Source of the DNA: Bolinopsis microptera
Lineage: Eukaryota > Ctenophora > Tentaculata > Lobata > Bolinopsidae
DNA: 64,000 bases
Assembly (NCBI RefSeq): GCF_026151205.1
Contig: NC_087076.1
Location: forward strand, 9,090,902 to 9,154,901
Reading direction: 5' to 3'
The notes beneath the pieces are model-generated. The model was given only the letters and a program-made list of their open reading frames with translations. It ran no database searches and was not told the origin of the DNA. The position numbers and the translations under genes were made by a program. Below, piece by piece: positions 12,705 to 25,044 of the stretch; position 1 is the stretch's first letter; each line of letters starts with the position of its first letter.

Positions 12705-13876
12705 TCAGTAATTCAGTTTTAAACATGCATAAACAACAATCCACAATTTACAAATTGAATAGTCTATTTCACCTTCACTAGAATATTGATCAGACAGAAA
12801 CGTCTGAGCCAGTTGAAGCCTTGTCTTTAAAAAACTTCTAAAGCTGGTCACAGAGAAGCTGTAGATGAGGAAATTTGCTAAAACGTTGCAGAACATAACG
12901 GCACATGCTACCCTATAGAATTCCATATAGAATGGTCCTGGTGCCACTTTATTTTTCACTACAAATATAATGGTGCTGCAATGGAGTAGACAGTGAAAGG
13001 CAGGAAAGAGACGCTATAAACTGTTGCAGTTAGAACCACAGTCATGATTCCTTGCCATCGGAGAGACTGTCCGGTTCCTCTCACCACTTTTCTCGCTTCT
13101 AAAAGAAGCAGAACTGTACAGACAACTATGACAGTATTCAGAGTTCCGAATACAAGTAATGTCATGATGGGTGATAGTATATTCCACGCCACAGAACGAG
13201 GCTTGCTTTTGGAGTTATACAGCTGGAAGAATATGGCGTCTTTGTCTAAGACAAATTGAAGAGTGGAAATAAGTATAGATATTATCCATATTCCTGCACA
13301 TAGCTTTTGAGCTCGGCTGCTGGAAAAAGATGCTGTTCTGAGAGGATATTTGAGCAGAAGAAGCTTTCCTAATGTCATGCCACAGACAAGGAAACAGCTT
13401 ACAATAAAAAGGGAACGTCCAAAGAAAAACCTTGCATACTTCAATGAGGGAAAGCCAGTGTTAGCAATGGCTGAGACAGAATTGGGAAGGGCGTTCAAAG
13501 TAGCGATGAGTAAATCACAGAGAGCAATATGTTGGATGAATGCAACTACTATTTTATGGAGTTTAAATGCCTTGTACTTAATGGAGGCAACCAGAATGGT
13601 TAAATCCCCAAGAAGTGATGATAAGAACACAAACATCATAAATACTCCTAGTGCGTCCCTCTCTGTAGCAGTCTTAACCCCAAACAGAGCATTGTTTGAG
13701 TTGTCGTAAGACATCCCACATTGACACATAGTTGCAGAATTTTTAGAAATAGGCGCAAGCAATTGATACTGTGTGAGTAGACGAGCTAACGGCAATTGAA
13801 ATTCTCTACTCGGCAATGGTGACCAGAAAGTGAGTAATCTTCGAGAATGGCATTGCTCTGAATCTGATGTAAACAA
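12705..13876 (-). CDS. Rhodopsin-like GPCR (orphan), one frame break before TM7
   Basis: A single-exon seven-helix receptor. The first frame (13876 to 12959) carries TM1 (SSLLGDLTILVASI), TM2 (IALCDLLIATLN), TM3, TM4 (IWIISILISTLQF), TM5 and TM6 (SVSFLPFTVYSIAA) and then hits TAG. The next frame, open through the break, supplies TM7 and helix 8 (NVLANFLIYSFSV then TSFRSFL) to a TGA at 12705. A one-base indel near 12960-12990 explains this; error or young pseudogene are both possible. DRY is replaced by GKL (in LGKLLLLKYPLR) and NPxxY by NFLIY, while the TM2 Asp is kept. ATGs at 13876 and 13729 are both usable; 13729 (MCQCGMSYDN) leaves a short N-terminus more typical of the class. No signal peptide is evident and the ligand is unknown. 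Confidence 0.8.
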
Positions 13877-14665
13877 AGAAACTGCTGATCATCCTTTGTT
13901 TACATCACAATCTCAATCTTTATGCTGTTCAACAGTGTATTGACGTAAGACTTGAATAAATATGTTGAGAGAGTTTTTCTGCTGAATAGAAAGGAAGGTC
14001 TCGGCAAAACAGCACACATTAACTTCAATTGAATAGGGCGTTACAACGTCAGTACAGATAATTACAATTTAATTGGCCGTACTAAATTTTTACATTTAAT
14101 TCATAAAAGTTTCTAAAGCATTATAGTTACGAAAAGATTGTCTTACGAAAAGATTATCTTTATGGTTGCAAATGAAAGACTCGCTGCATTGCTTCAATGT
14201 TTAATGTGGCTTATTCATTTGTGTTGCGAAATTTTTAATAATTCAATAATTTGTATAATTCTTTAGATTACAGATATTCTTCTGTACAGATGCCAAGTCT
14301 GTTGTTTCTACAGAATTGGATATTACTTGAAAATAGAAATCTCGCCACTGTTACATTAACTAGCAATACTTCAAATACTCAAATTCATCAGCTATACATG
14401 CCCCCACAACTACTATTAAACCACCAGCCCCCATCTATATTCTTTATTCAAATGCACGTTATTCTTCAAGTAATGATATTTCAATTATAATGCAATCTAT
14501 TTCTCAATTTTATAATTTAAGAATAATATTTACCCCAACTATAATGTGGTGGCATTTCATACTTAACTAAAATTCGACTTTGAAAGTTAATAGATTATTA
14601 GTGACAGCAAAATTATAGTTCAATACATCCATTCTGCGCAGTGGTTCCAATATTGGAATTTATGA
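13877..14665. other. AT-rich intergenic DNA
   Basis: Upstream region of the GPCR gene on the minus strand. I see no gene, repeat array or clear core promoter. Confidence 0.4.
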
Positions 14666-14673
14666 TATGTATT

Positions 14674-16340
14674 GGGGGGTATGCAACGACCATTAATGTC
14701 AGTAGATGGAATTTTGTCAAAACTGACATTGTCATTAATGGTCATTAATGGTCATTAATGGTCATTAATGGTCATTAATGGTCATTAATGGTCATTAATG
14801 GTCATTAATGGTCATTAAATAATTGAAATTCTTTCTGAACTATCTTGGAAGCAACATGTCCAAGAAATTTACAATTATGATCACTTTGTATCACTTCTAT
14901 AAAGTTTCTCACAGCCCTAGCCCCCTACATCGATTGCCAGAGTCTCGTTTGAGAAAACGAATTAATATTCGCCTAATAGAGGCCCGGACCTCGGTTTCGG
15001 AATGAGTGCCAAGCACCATTCTGTTATACGTTGGTAACTTGTCTTGTCTGTTTGCTTGTTTGCATTTGACTTAGTATAAATGCTTGTTTGCAGTTGACTT
15101 AGTATAAATGCTTGTTTACAGTTGACTTAGTATAAATGCTTGTTTGCAGTTGACTTAGTATACATGCTTGTTTGCAGTTTGCGTGGATTTGAATTGTATT
15201 GATTTCCTTTATTTGTGTTGATTGCTTTTGATAATTTGGATTTTCAATACCTCCTCACAGTATCTTCTATGCCATCGTAAGACGATATTTGGAAATAAAA
15301 GTCAGAGATCGAAATTTTTTGGTACCGGCTGTTTCGAGGGTTCTGTGCCATACCAACCGGGCGGCAAAAATTCTTCTAAGCCCTGTCAACGTCGAACAAT
15401 TGGAAAGGGCACTCATTAAGTGCTACCTTTGTTCCAAAAAATGCTAAACGTCCCCTTCGTTGCCTCGGTACCATCTTATCAATGAGTGTCTCTGCTTCAA
15501 AAAAGGGCAACTGCAGATCTAGACGAATTCCTGCCGCATCAATTTGTCCCTATCATGATGACAGTGCTCGATTTCGGATTTTGGGTCAAAACTTTAAACT
15601 GCCAAAGGCAGAGTATTGAACTGTAGTCTGTAAACGAATTGTTCTATCTAATCCTAGGAAAAGATCAGCTTTTTTGTTGTCCGATTCAGACTGATGACGA
15701 TGTATTTCATGAAGTGCTAAAGTTGAATAAGTTCATCTACTTGTAATTACTATATAATCGACTAGCATAATGATTTGGCTAAAATATAAATCTTGATATG
15801 ACATAAGAACGGGATCGAAGTATTTAATTTTAATACCCGTGTTATTATTATTTTATTATTGATTGTTATTTTACTATTGATACGATCTGATACTCCTAAA
15901 TTGCCCTTTGAATTATTATTACTGATAACTATAAGTCACTGCACCAACTGTTATCTGGTTTAAATCCCGTGGCCGCAAAATTTGTTCTTCATTACATTCG
16001 AACTTAATAAATGTAATCCCTAACTCACTCTGGAATCCACTCAAGTGATATTCTGGAAGGTCTGCCTAACCACGGAAGATTCTATTCTAAGTTTTCTCTT
16101 TCGAATCTCTAATTGTAAATGTAAAATAATAACATATACTTGTAGTTAGTTAACTTAAGGTAGGGTCTAAGTGATGCAGGCGTCCGTCCATTTCGCTCTA
16201 AGAAGTGCCGGAAAAAACATGACCATTAATGTCAGTAGATGAAATTTTGACAAAACTGACATTGTCATTAATGGTCATTAATGGTCATTAATGGTCATTA
16301 ATGGTCATTAATGGTCATTAATGGTCGTTGCATACCCCCC
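14674..16340. mobile_element. TIR DNA transposon, non-autonomous, copy A
   Basis: Ends are GGGGGGTATGCAACGACC... and its exact reverse complement, about 25 bp. The flanks carry an 8-bp target duplication TATGTATT (14666-14673 and 16341-16348), as made by hAT and a few other superfamilies. Inside each end lies an imperfect palindrome (AATGTCAGTAGATG ... ACTGACATTGTC) and an array of GTCATTAATG (about 14737-14818 and 16262-16325). The body matches copy B at 32455-33749 over about 1.2 kb but has small indels that break its reading frame, plus an extra segment at about 14972-15308. No transposase was recognised, so superfamily is unassigned. Confidence 0.85.
15048..15185 (+). repeat. 28-bp tandem repeat inside TIR element copy A
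   Basis: About five imperfect units of GCTTGTTTGCAGTTGACTTA followed by GTATAAAT. The array lies in a segment absent from copy B. Confidence 0.85.
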
Positions 16341-16453
16341 TATGTATTGATTGAATAATTGGTAATAAATTTAACTTTTGTTTTATTTAACTTTTGTTTT
16401 ATTTACTGTAAACTCATTGATTCATATAATAACTGTTAATGAAATTGTAGGCT

Positions 16454-19400
16454 ATGCCCAGAATCAAGAAAAACAAAGATGTTGTTGAAAACAGTATTGT
16501 GAAGAAGATTGAAAGAATCAAAGCCAAAAAGAAAGCACTATCACTTGCGTCCAATAATGGCACTGCTAATGATAATGTGGTGACATCAAAGAAAAAGAAG
16601 GATAAGAAGAAAGACACACCTAAATTACCGAACGGTGCTGATGCTAAAACTGATGGTAAAGATGAAGATCCTGATACATCAGGAACATTGATGCTCAAAG
16701 ATGTCATCGACCTTGGTGGGACACAAGAGGATTATGACATGCTACATAATGTGTCCGATAATGAAAAAGAATTAGTGGTTGATGGTGGAGATTCAGATTT
16801 CAACGTCGCTGAACTTATTACATTCATGAAATCTAATGGCATGAAAACTGTTAAGAAGTCCAAGGCCAAGGGCAAACCTACAGTATCATCTGAAGAGAGC
16901 AAGGAGGAAATTGATAAGAGGGTTACCCCTAAAATCTGCCCTGTTGTTCCATCCAATCCTCCCCCACACGATCGGCTAATTTTTAAAGCCAATGAACCCT
17001 GGTAAGATTTTCTTTCCAATATTACTAATGTAAGGACAGCAAACTCAAAATAATGTTATTTTTTACAGAAAATGCCCGTTAAAACTGGATTATATTGAAT
17101 CGTTTGACCCAATCATATCTTCCAGGTACCTCAGGGATCCTATTAAAGTTTCAAATTGATTTTTTTGCAGCTTGATTACAAATTTTTGAAAATTTACAAC
17201 ATTTTAATACTCAGGTACACAAATGTTCCAGTGAAAAAAGCAGATGTACTCTATACTGGCATTGAGAAATGGAAACGTTATGCTGAGCAACTCTGGAAAA
17301 ATGAGGTTTTTTGGCACCAAATATATTATAATTACTGATTCCTAACCTGAGATGATACTGGTTCCTTTTTTGTAAGAAAATATTTATCTAAGCATAAGTT
17401 CTGTCTGGTTGGTCATGTGTATTTGTGTCATAATTATGAATTACAATATTTCTGTTTAAATCGAAATTTAAAATTGGACATTGAAATTCATACTTCATTC
17501 TGATATTATGTACATGTGATGTAATGGAGTATTTATGGGATGAATGTAAATATTAAAGCAAAATTTCAGGTTGAGCTCAGCTCAGAGCTAAGAGATAAGC
17601 ATCAGGCATCAGATCAACAGTGGATGCAAACGATTTTCACAAGTGGTACAATAAATGACAAAGTAAAGACACTTCAAAATTTTTAATATATTGTATTGTA
17701 TTCGATTTGTATTCGATTCTTGAAGTTTTATGCAAGTTTCATAAATTTTGTGACTGCTTAAGATCGTGTCTGACAGTTGGACAAGAATTGCAGCTGTGAT
17801 TCTAATTTAGCTTGTTGACATCAAGTATATATGATCAGTTAGCATATCTCTAACGTTTGCAATCTATCAGGTATCTGCCCACTGCCTATTACTTCAAGAA
17901 TCTCCTGTTCATCATATCAAATCTTTGGACGCTTTGTTGGGAATGGCAAAGAAGAAAAGTAAGAGAATGGCCATCCAGTCTATCGACACCCTGAAAGAAA
18001 TGTTCCTTAGTACTATCCTACCAGAAAACAGAAAGTTGTTCACATTTGAACAGCATGATTTCTCAGCTCTGACAGGAGAGACAATCAATGTGACTGTCTT
18101 AGGATGGCTAGTTGAAGACAAATTAAAGTCTTGTTATTCAGAATATTTGGATGTCATCAAAACCCACTTGAATGATAACGAAGTGGCTATTAGGACTAAA
18201 CTCTGTAATTTGGTTTCTCATATGCTAAACGAAAAGCCTGAAAAAGAACAGGAATTGTTGGCAATTCTTGTAAACAAAATTGGTGACCCGGACAATAAAT
18301 TAGCCTCTAAAATAATTTACATTCTCACCAAGCTTCTTCAAAATCACCCAAGTATGAAAAAGGTAGTTGCCTCAGAAGTAGAGCGAGTATTATTTCGACC
18401 TAACATAGCAGAAAAAGCTCAATACTACTCCATATGTTTTCTCAATCAGCTGCAGCTAACACCTGAGGACAGTGCATTTGCTGCTCATCTTATCGAGATC
18501 TATTTCAAGTTCTTCAAAGAGTCAATAGACAACACAAATGTGGATACTAGAATGTTGGGTGGGCTTCTCACTGGTGTTAACAGAGCCTACCCTTATACTG
18601 CCTCACAAGACGCCATCACTGGAGATAACGTTGATACCTTGTTCAAGTTGGTGTATAGTGATAACTTCAACGTGTCTATCCAGGCGCTCATGCTGTTGTA
18701 TCAGGTCTCGGGTAGCAAATCAGACATTTGCAACAGATATTACCAGGTTTGCCTACTGAAGTTTATATTTTAGCAAGTCTTGCATTGTTTAATTTTTTTA
18801 AATTTAGGACTTAGAATTTTAAACTATAAGTTAGTAAGTTAAACCAAATTTCCGTTTCAGGCCCTGTACGCAAAGCTGGTAGATTCCTCGATCAGCACAT
18901 CGTCAAAGAAATCATTCCTTCTCAACCTCATTTACAAGTCACTAAAACGAGACTCATCAGTTGCCAGGAAAGTGGCTATTTCCCGAAGATTATTGCAAGT
19001 TTCCAATCTTGATGAACCCTTTCTTGCATGTGCATCTTTGTACACAATATCCGAGGCAAATAAGAATTCTACGAGTAACATCGAACCCACCGACAAAAAC
19101 CCCAAGGACAGTGACCTGGAACAATCTGAAAGTAAACCTCCAAAGTCAGACTCCTACAGTGCAGCAATAAGAAATCCACTGTATTCCAACGCAGATAGAC
19201 AAGACTTGTGGGAGTTCAGTCTGTTGTCAAGGAACTTTCATCCTTCTGTTAACGAGTTTGTTTCCTCCCTTCTCGTTGACGGAGAAGTATCATACAGTGG
19301 AGATCCGTTTAACGATTTTACCAGGATCAAGTTTCTCGACAAATTTGTATTCAAAAATCCTAAGAGTGGAGTTAAAGCGTCTAACAAGAAATTTTACTCC

Positions 19401-20141
19401 AGAAACCAGGTCGATTCTAATCAGCCTCAAGTGTATTCGTCAGAGTTCAAAGAACAAAAAGCCAGCAAGGTAAGTGCTGATGAAAGGTTTTTCTTCGAAT
19501 ACTTCAAAGCTCAGAAGATCAGTGCTAAGGTTGAGGATACGGATGAAAAGGAAGATACTGCAACTGAAACTGATGCTCTGGACTTCGCTGATGATATCAA
19601 GTTTGCTTCAACATCCACTACTAAAGAAGACAAGAAGAAAAAGAAATCAGAGGGTGATGATGAGGATGACGGTGATGAGTCAGATTCAGGATCTGATTTC
19701 AGCTACGGAGATATTGATGATGATGAGGACGGTGGAACTGTCCAAGTCAACGACAAGGCTTACGAAAAGTTCCTTTGGGAGAATCTAAATTCTGACGGGG
19801 AAAGTATCCAAGGATCTGACGAAGAAGGGGGTGAGGAAAAAGTTGGTTCAAATGTTGCAGAAGGAGCTCAGGAAGATGAATGGGAAGACCTTGACGTGGC
19901 TGAAAGTGATGAGGAAATGGAAGCTGAGGGAATGATTGGTGGCGCTGACTCTGAGTTCATGGATGCTGATAATGTGATGAGTGTTATTATGGAACATAAA
20001 AAGAAGAATAAAAAGAAGAACAAAAAAAAGCGTAGTAATAGTTCACTATCTGATGAAGAAACCAAATCTTCGAAGAAAACTAAGACGAAAACAAGTGACA
20101 AGTTTAAAAAGAGTAAATCTAAAAAATTGAAATCAGTGTAA
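16454..20141 (+). CDS. CEBPZ: CCAAT/enhancer-binding protein zeta (NOC1/Mak21 homolog)
   Basis: Exons 16454-17001, 17215-17305, 17570-17662, 17871-18746 and 18861-20141 join in phase to 2889 nt (962 aa; the human protein is about 1050). Yeast Noc1/Mak21 acts with Noc2 in nuclear maturation and export of pre-60S ribosomes. Recognisable stretches are the W-containing N-terminal motif (NEPWYTNV), an alpha-solenoid (NKIGDPDNKLASK, EVERVLFRPNI, KAQYYSICFLNQ), LLTGVNRAYPY near residue 478, and the CBF-domain end (NPLYSNADRQDLWE, FHPSVNEF, YSGDPFNDFT) at about 638-700. A long Asp/Glu-rich tract (about 745-900) and a Lys-rich tail (about 905-962) follow, as expected of a nucleolar protein. The frame is intact throughout. 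Joining exon 1 straight to 17215 restores a TGG Trp codon. ATTAAA at 20219-20224 may be the polyadenylation signal. Confidence 0.93.
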
Positions 20142-20298
20142 TAGTTTTCCACAATTGCTCACCGGTTCTTTTTTAATTAGGGGTTTAGCTTAAGAATTAA
20201 CTTATTGTCACAGTTTTAATTAAATTTCTTACGACAGCAGTTTGATTTTTAAAGTAATTCTTTTAAATCTAAATTATTACACTCTTTTTTATCTATAA

Positions 20299-21844
20299 GG
20301 TCAAGTTCGGAGACAACCTGTACATAAAATCAGTCACTAATTACACTCATTTCACTGCCATAAACGGTAAAATTAATTATAATTCCTCTGACAGTCCAAG
20401 GGGTACAGGCTCTTCAGATATTTTACTCCTAACCTTTCTATAATGATATCTGGGTTCAAAATTTAAATAACTCAACCTTGGTGGAGACAGTGGCCACCTG
20501 AAAATTACAAAAATAAAGGAGCTGTAAATCACTTATGAAAAAAATATTTACTTCAAATTTCACAATTTAAAGTTACGTAAGACAGGTGGGTACTCAAAAA
20601 GTGCCGGTTGAGCACTGAGCAGGTTTGTCTGCTCAACACAGGTGGTGCAGCTCACTGACTACATGAGCTAATATAAGTGACTAGAACTAACCCTCTCATG
20701 CTTTTTAATTGCTCCAAAGTCCTAATATTTAATATTATGGGTTATACCAATCATATTTCATAGAATAGGATCCTCAGAATCGGCTCAACCGAGGTGGAGA
20801 CAGCATAACATGCAGTTCAAAATCTGTTATTCTGTAGTTTAGGAGCTGTAGAGTGACTGTGGCAGTCCATTTGCAATACCAATGATTCTAAATCATCTAC
20901 CAACTCATATTACAAGGCATCCTTGCTGAAAGGTACACTCAACATAGGTGGAGACTCAAATTTGGCAAATTTGGGCGTAAATTTGACCTCAGAAGTCAAG
21001 GTTCTCCACCGCGGTTGAGTGGTTGATGGCTAGTTTGATGAGTTGTATACATGCTGAAGGGTCACCCAATGTTATTTCTTCCAGAAATCAACTGCCAAAG
21101 CTCAACTCAACCCGGTGGGGCCAGTTTTAATGCATTTTTTAATGTTTTAATGTTTAATCAACAATTTCTCCACCTTGTTGAGCACCTTTTCACAACTTTG
21201 ATAGTTTTTTCATTTGCTAGAACACTTTGCTTTAAGACAGAAGGGGTAACAGTTTTATGATCGGGACCCTACAGTAGCAGTTAACAGAGCAGATAAGAAT
21301 TAGTGATAAAACCAATGAATTTAGGCATGTTTGACAGGCTTTTTACTGTTTCTTAATGAAAGATCTCCACCCTGTTGAGCGTCAATGGAAAAAACAAAAT
21401 TTAACTGGAAGTAGAAAAGGCCGAGACGCAACTTTCTAGCTAACCTAGAACTCTCTAAACCTTTCTCCACCCCCGGTTGAGCAGCTTTGAAAAGTGCATT
21501 TAATTTCTCCACCTCGGTTGAGCACTTAAATAAAATATTGATGAAACCATCAGATTGCAAATTTGATGTACTAGTTTATGTTACCAATAACCTTTTCCAC
21601 CTTAATCAAAAGTTTCTTCAACCAGAGCCAGTCTCCACCTTAAATCTCCACCTTTTAAGGGTTTGTTTTAAACCACCTGTATCTGCTCAACCGTTCAACC
21701 TTTTAATTTTTTTTTTTACTCAGAGAAAGTCCTGAAAAATGTCTTGTCAGCCATATAATCAGGGAGTTTCAGTCTGTGTTGAGCTGGCTCCACCACACAC
21801 TTCTAAAAAAGTAAAAAATGTACAGGTTGTCTCCGAACTTGACC
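20299..21844. mobile_element. Unclassified 1.55-kb TIR element packed with CTCCACC/GGTTGAGC motifs
   Basis: The two ends are perfect 26-bp inverted repeats (20299-20324 and 21819-21844; first bases GGTCAAGTTCGGAGACAACC). Flanking ATAA at 20295-20298 and 21845-21848 is a candidate 4-bp target duplication; a TA duplication with one more terminal base is an alternative. No open frame looks coding. The interior carries a dozen or so variants of CTCCACCnnGGTTGAGCA, in the reverse orientation (ctcaaccnnggtggag) on the left and mostly forward on the right. It lies between CEBPZ and IGBP1. Confidence 0.75.
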
Positions 21845-21848
21845 ATAA

Positions 21849-22219
21849 CATAATGATAATAAAATCAAACCTGGATTCTGGAGACATTGTTGAAAGTACA
21901 ATTTATTTATTCGCTCTTTGAGAAAGGTGGTGTAGTTATTACTAGCGTGTTAGCGTACTACTAGGACGTTTTATGCATTCCTATGCTCTGCCTCAATTTT
22001 CGTACAATTCACTTCTGATTTGTAAATAATTGTTAATTGTTGCATAAATAAAGTATTTCACGAAATGGAACTTGGAAAAATAACGCATCTAGATCCTTAT
22101 GTGATAGCATTTACTAACTACTAAGGCATCTTGAAATTTCAATAACGCCCAGGATAAGATAACGAAATACTTCCAAAGGTAGAACATGACACCTTGTATT
22201 ATATGAGATATTTTGTGGA
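21849..22219. other. Short intergenic region upstream of IGBP1
   Basis: Separates the TIR element from the IGBP1 start; likely holds that gene's promoter and 5' UTR. No specific site was recognised. Confidence 0.4.
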
Positions 22220-24428
22220 ATGAGTTTAGCAACTGTCGGCAACAAAGCAACTGATGAACAATCACTCGGAGAATTGCTGACCGATGTTCGGAAGAATATT
22301 CAGCTGATTGAGAATCATGATGCCAGAATTTCACAGGAATATAAGGTGAAGTGTAAACATTTTCTAATATAATGCTGAAGTTTTTATTTGAATGATTTAT
22401 TAGATAGTTGTTTAATTTATTATTTTCATTTAAGTTTAACTTTTATTTGAGAACGGGGACTAAAAGTGCAGCACAGTTAAACTTGAATCGTGCCAGAAAC
22501 CCTTACCCCACTGTCTGCAGGGTTTGATTATAGACACGACAATATCCTTGGAGAGATTGTCTGTCCTTGTAGCTACGCTCCATCTCTTCTCTAACAATGA
22601 AACAATAGACGATGTCTCAACAGAAACTATCAAGTAAGACTTATAAATTGTTATTATTAATTCCGCCTAACTTTGATCTATCTCACAATAATATATATGA
22701 TGATATTGATATTGTTACGATTATATACGTAGGTTAAAATAAAGACGGAACCAAATATTTGAGTTTGCTGACTTGCAATTAAACCAGTTTAAAACTTTAG
22801 GTTCATGCTGGTAAACGCATTCCAAGGGTTTGTGCACCAGCAGCACTACGACTTTGAGAACCGTAAAGCTCACGTGCTAGCCGCTAAAGAGTATTTCAAG
22901 GACTTTCACCACCTGTGCCAACTGTACGGTCTTGCTGAGGTTTTATATTGTTTACGTGTGTCGTGACTGGATATTTAGTTGAATATTTATATTTCAAATA
23001 AAACGCATCCTCTTTTGGTGTGCCTAGTTTAGTTATTTCTGAACTTATGTAAACATGAAAAGACCTTTCTAACATCACGTTTAACTTTTACAGAAAACAC
23101 AAGACCTTTCCAACATCATGTTATTTTTGTCTTTATCCACAGAAAACAAATTTTGACGCAAACAGGATGACTAATCCAGTGCAGGAATCTAACAGGATGG
23201 AAAAGATACAAAAGTATCAGGATAAGAAGAGGTTAGAGACTTTATTAGAGGAAATGGAGAACAGAACCCACGTAGAGGAAGAAGTAAGTTTCACAATTTA
23301 GAACTTACAAATTAAAAAAAGAATTATATTGTATAATCTAGATGTTTTAAAGCATCATCGTCAAGAGTGTGAGAGGAAAACATCTTCAGATCGTAGAGTT
23401 CTTAAGCTCACACAAAGTTTTATGACGTACATACTGGGTTAAATTGCTTTCTGCATGCTTGCGCCATACAGACAGGGATTTCTAAATTATAAGTGTTAGG
23501 CTGATGGTACCCAAGTATTGATAATATCTCCCCTCAGGTTCAGCGAGAAATCTACCTATCTCTCGTAAAACTGTGGGTAATGAAGTGTGAAGAGAACTGT
23601 ACAATATCAACAGTGAGCTACCAATGTTAGAACACATGGAGAAACTGAGAGGCGGCCTAGTCAAGCAGAGACCTATTATTAAACCTAAGGTTACATTGCT
23701 CATTTATAAATCTGAATATAACTCGAATATTAAATGATGGTATATTATCAGTGTTATTTCAAGAGTATTATATAATCGAATTGTGTCATTGTGTATAATT
23801 CATATTATCGTTGACATATTGTACCATGAAATTATTGTGTATTATAGCTGTTTTATCGTTCACCCTGTAGAGGGATGCCACTAATATGTATATATTATAT
23901 AATAAATTTATGATAACACTAAATCTGGTCCAGGTAATGAAGCCCTTTATCCTGGTAAAATCAGAACTACAGAAGCGAGTATTCGGGGCAGGTTATCCCT
24001 CCTTACCTACCATGACATTAGACGAGTTTTACGATGAGGAGATGGTGAGGATGGCTGCAGAAGCTGAACGCCAGCTAAATGAACCCAAGTAAGAGCCGCA
24101 ATTATACTGAGCAGCCATTTGGAGTATGCTATCAAACCAGGATTTGTATTATCTTTATATTTGTATTCGTGTAACATTGTTTTGTTTCAACCTCTGTCTA
24201 GCATTTTAGAATCGTCTTTAATTTACAGTTCAAGTAATTAGTTCATTGTCCACTGATTAACTACAATTAATTAATTAGCTTAATTAACCCACTCATCACC
24301 CTAACAGACCTGTGGAACCTGAAGATCCAGATGAGGAAACGGAGGAATCCTTAGGTAAAGCTAGGGCCTGGGATGAGTGGAAAGATACTCATAGAAGAGG
24401 GGAGGGCAACAGACACAATAGGAGTTAG
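22220..24428 (+). CDS. IGBP1: IGBP1/TAP42 (alpha4), PP2A-associated protein; one base missing in exon 5
   Basis: Exons 22220-22345, 22521-22633, 22801-22939, 23143-23283, 23538-23689, 23934-24088 and 24308-24428, all GT-AG. The predicted product is about 315 aa (human 339). TAP42/alpha4 binds catalytic subunits of PP2A-type phosphatases and links them to TOR signalling. Family signatures are FMLVNAFQG, the RxxKIxKYQxKK-like stretch (RMEKIQKYQDKKRLE), the highly conserved KPFIL...VFGAGYPSLPTMT, and the C-terminal ARAWDEWKDTHRRGEGNR. Exon 5 is 152 nt between phase-0 borders: the frame encoding KLWVMKCEE must slip by one base to reach LYNINSELPMLEHMEKLR. The likely missing base is near 23589-23598. 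Every other exon is clean, so I favour a sequence error over a pseudogene. Confidence 0.9.
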
Positions 24429-25044
24429 CCAGCTCCTTAAAATAGCTCCTTAAAAACAACTCCTTAAAAACAGCTCCTTGTATTAGCCCTTTTTAATATG
24501 ACGGTATTGAGGACATTTTGTGTCGGGAGTTGCGGGACTTCTCTATTTAGACTGGCAGTATTCTGTATTGTTTACTGTATAGGACCTGGATTATAACTTT
24601 TAGATCATTTTACGCAGCTTTTTAAAATGTTTTTTAAATAATAACCAAATGTTATGCTATATTTTAGGTTCCTTGAAGGTAATTATGGCATTTCTGTCGA
24701 TCGATTTTGTGTTGGCAACTGGGATATTTATTACCTATTTTATTTGTATTAATTCTTGTTTTAATTTTTATAAACTTTCAGAGAACGTGGTTTTATTCTA
24801 TAATTTAGAGGCTTTAAGACAGATATATAATATGTCATATTATGATGACATCTGATTCCGGGCCTTTCTTTTATTCTATACATATTATGCTATGTGAGTA
24901 TGTGTAATCCGATAGGTGATGGTTTGAAGAGATTCATGTCACTTCAAAAACAAAGAAAACCACTATCTTGAGCCTCTGCAAACTCTTATCTCAACTAATC
25001 TTCAACTCACACTATCATGTAATAACACACCGAACAACCTGTTG
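24429..25044. other. Intergenic region between IGBP1 and the zinc-finger gene
   Basis: Begins with a short imperfect repeat of AGCTCCTTAAAA (about 24431-24478) just after the IGBP1 stop, then AT-rich DNA. Nothing else recognised; a 5' exon of the zinc-finger gene could be hidden here. Confidence 0.4.

Noticed and set aside
14737-16325. CRISPR-like regularity of the GTCATTAATG arrays
   Set aside because: Units are contiguous 10-mers with no spacers, in eukaryotic DNA, and bounded by transposon ends.
17069-17124. A possible extra CEBPZ exon between exons 1 and 2, open in one frame with AG and GT borders
   Set aside because: Including it makes a TGA at the junction with exon 1, while joining exon 1 directly to 17215 restores Trp-Tyr, as in homologs.
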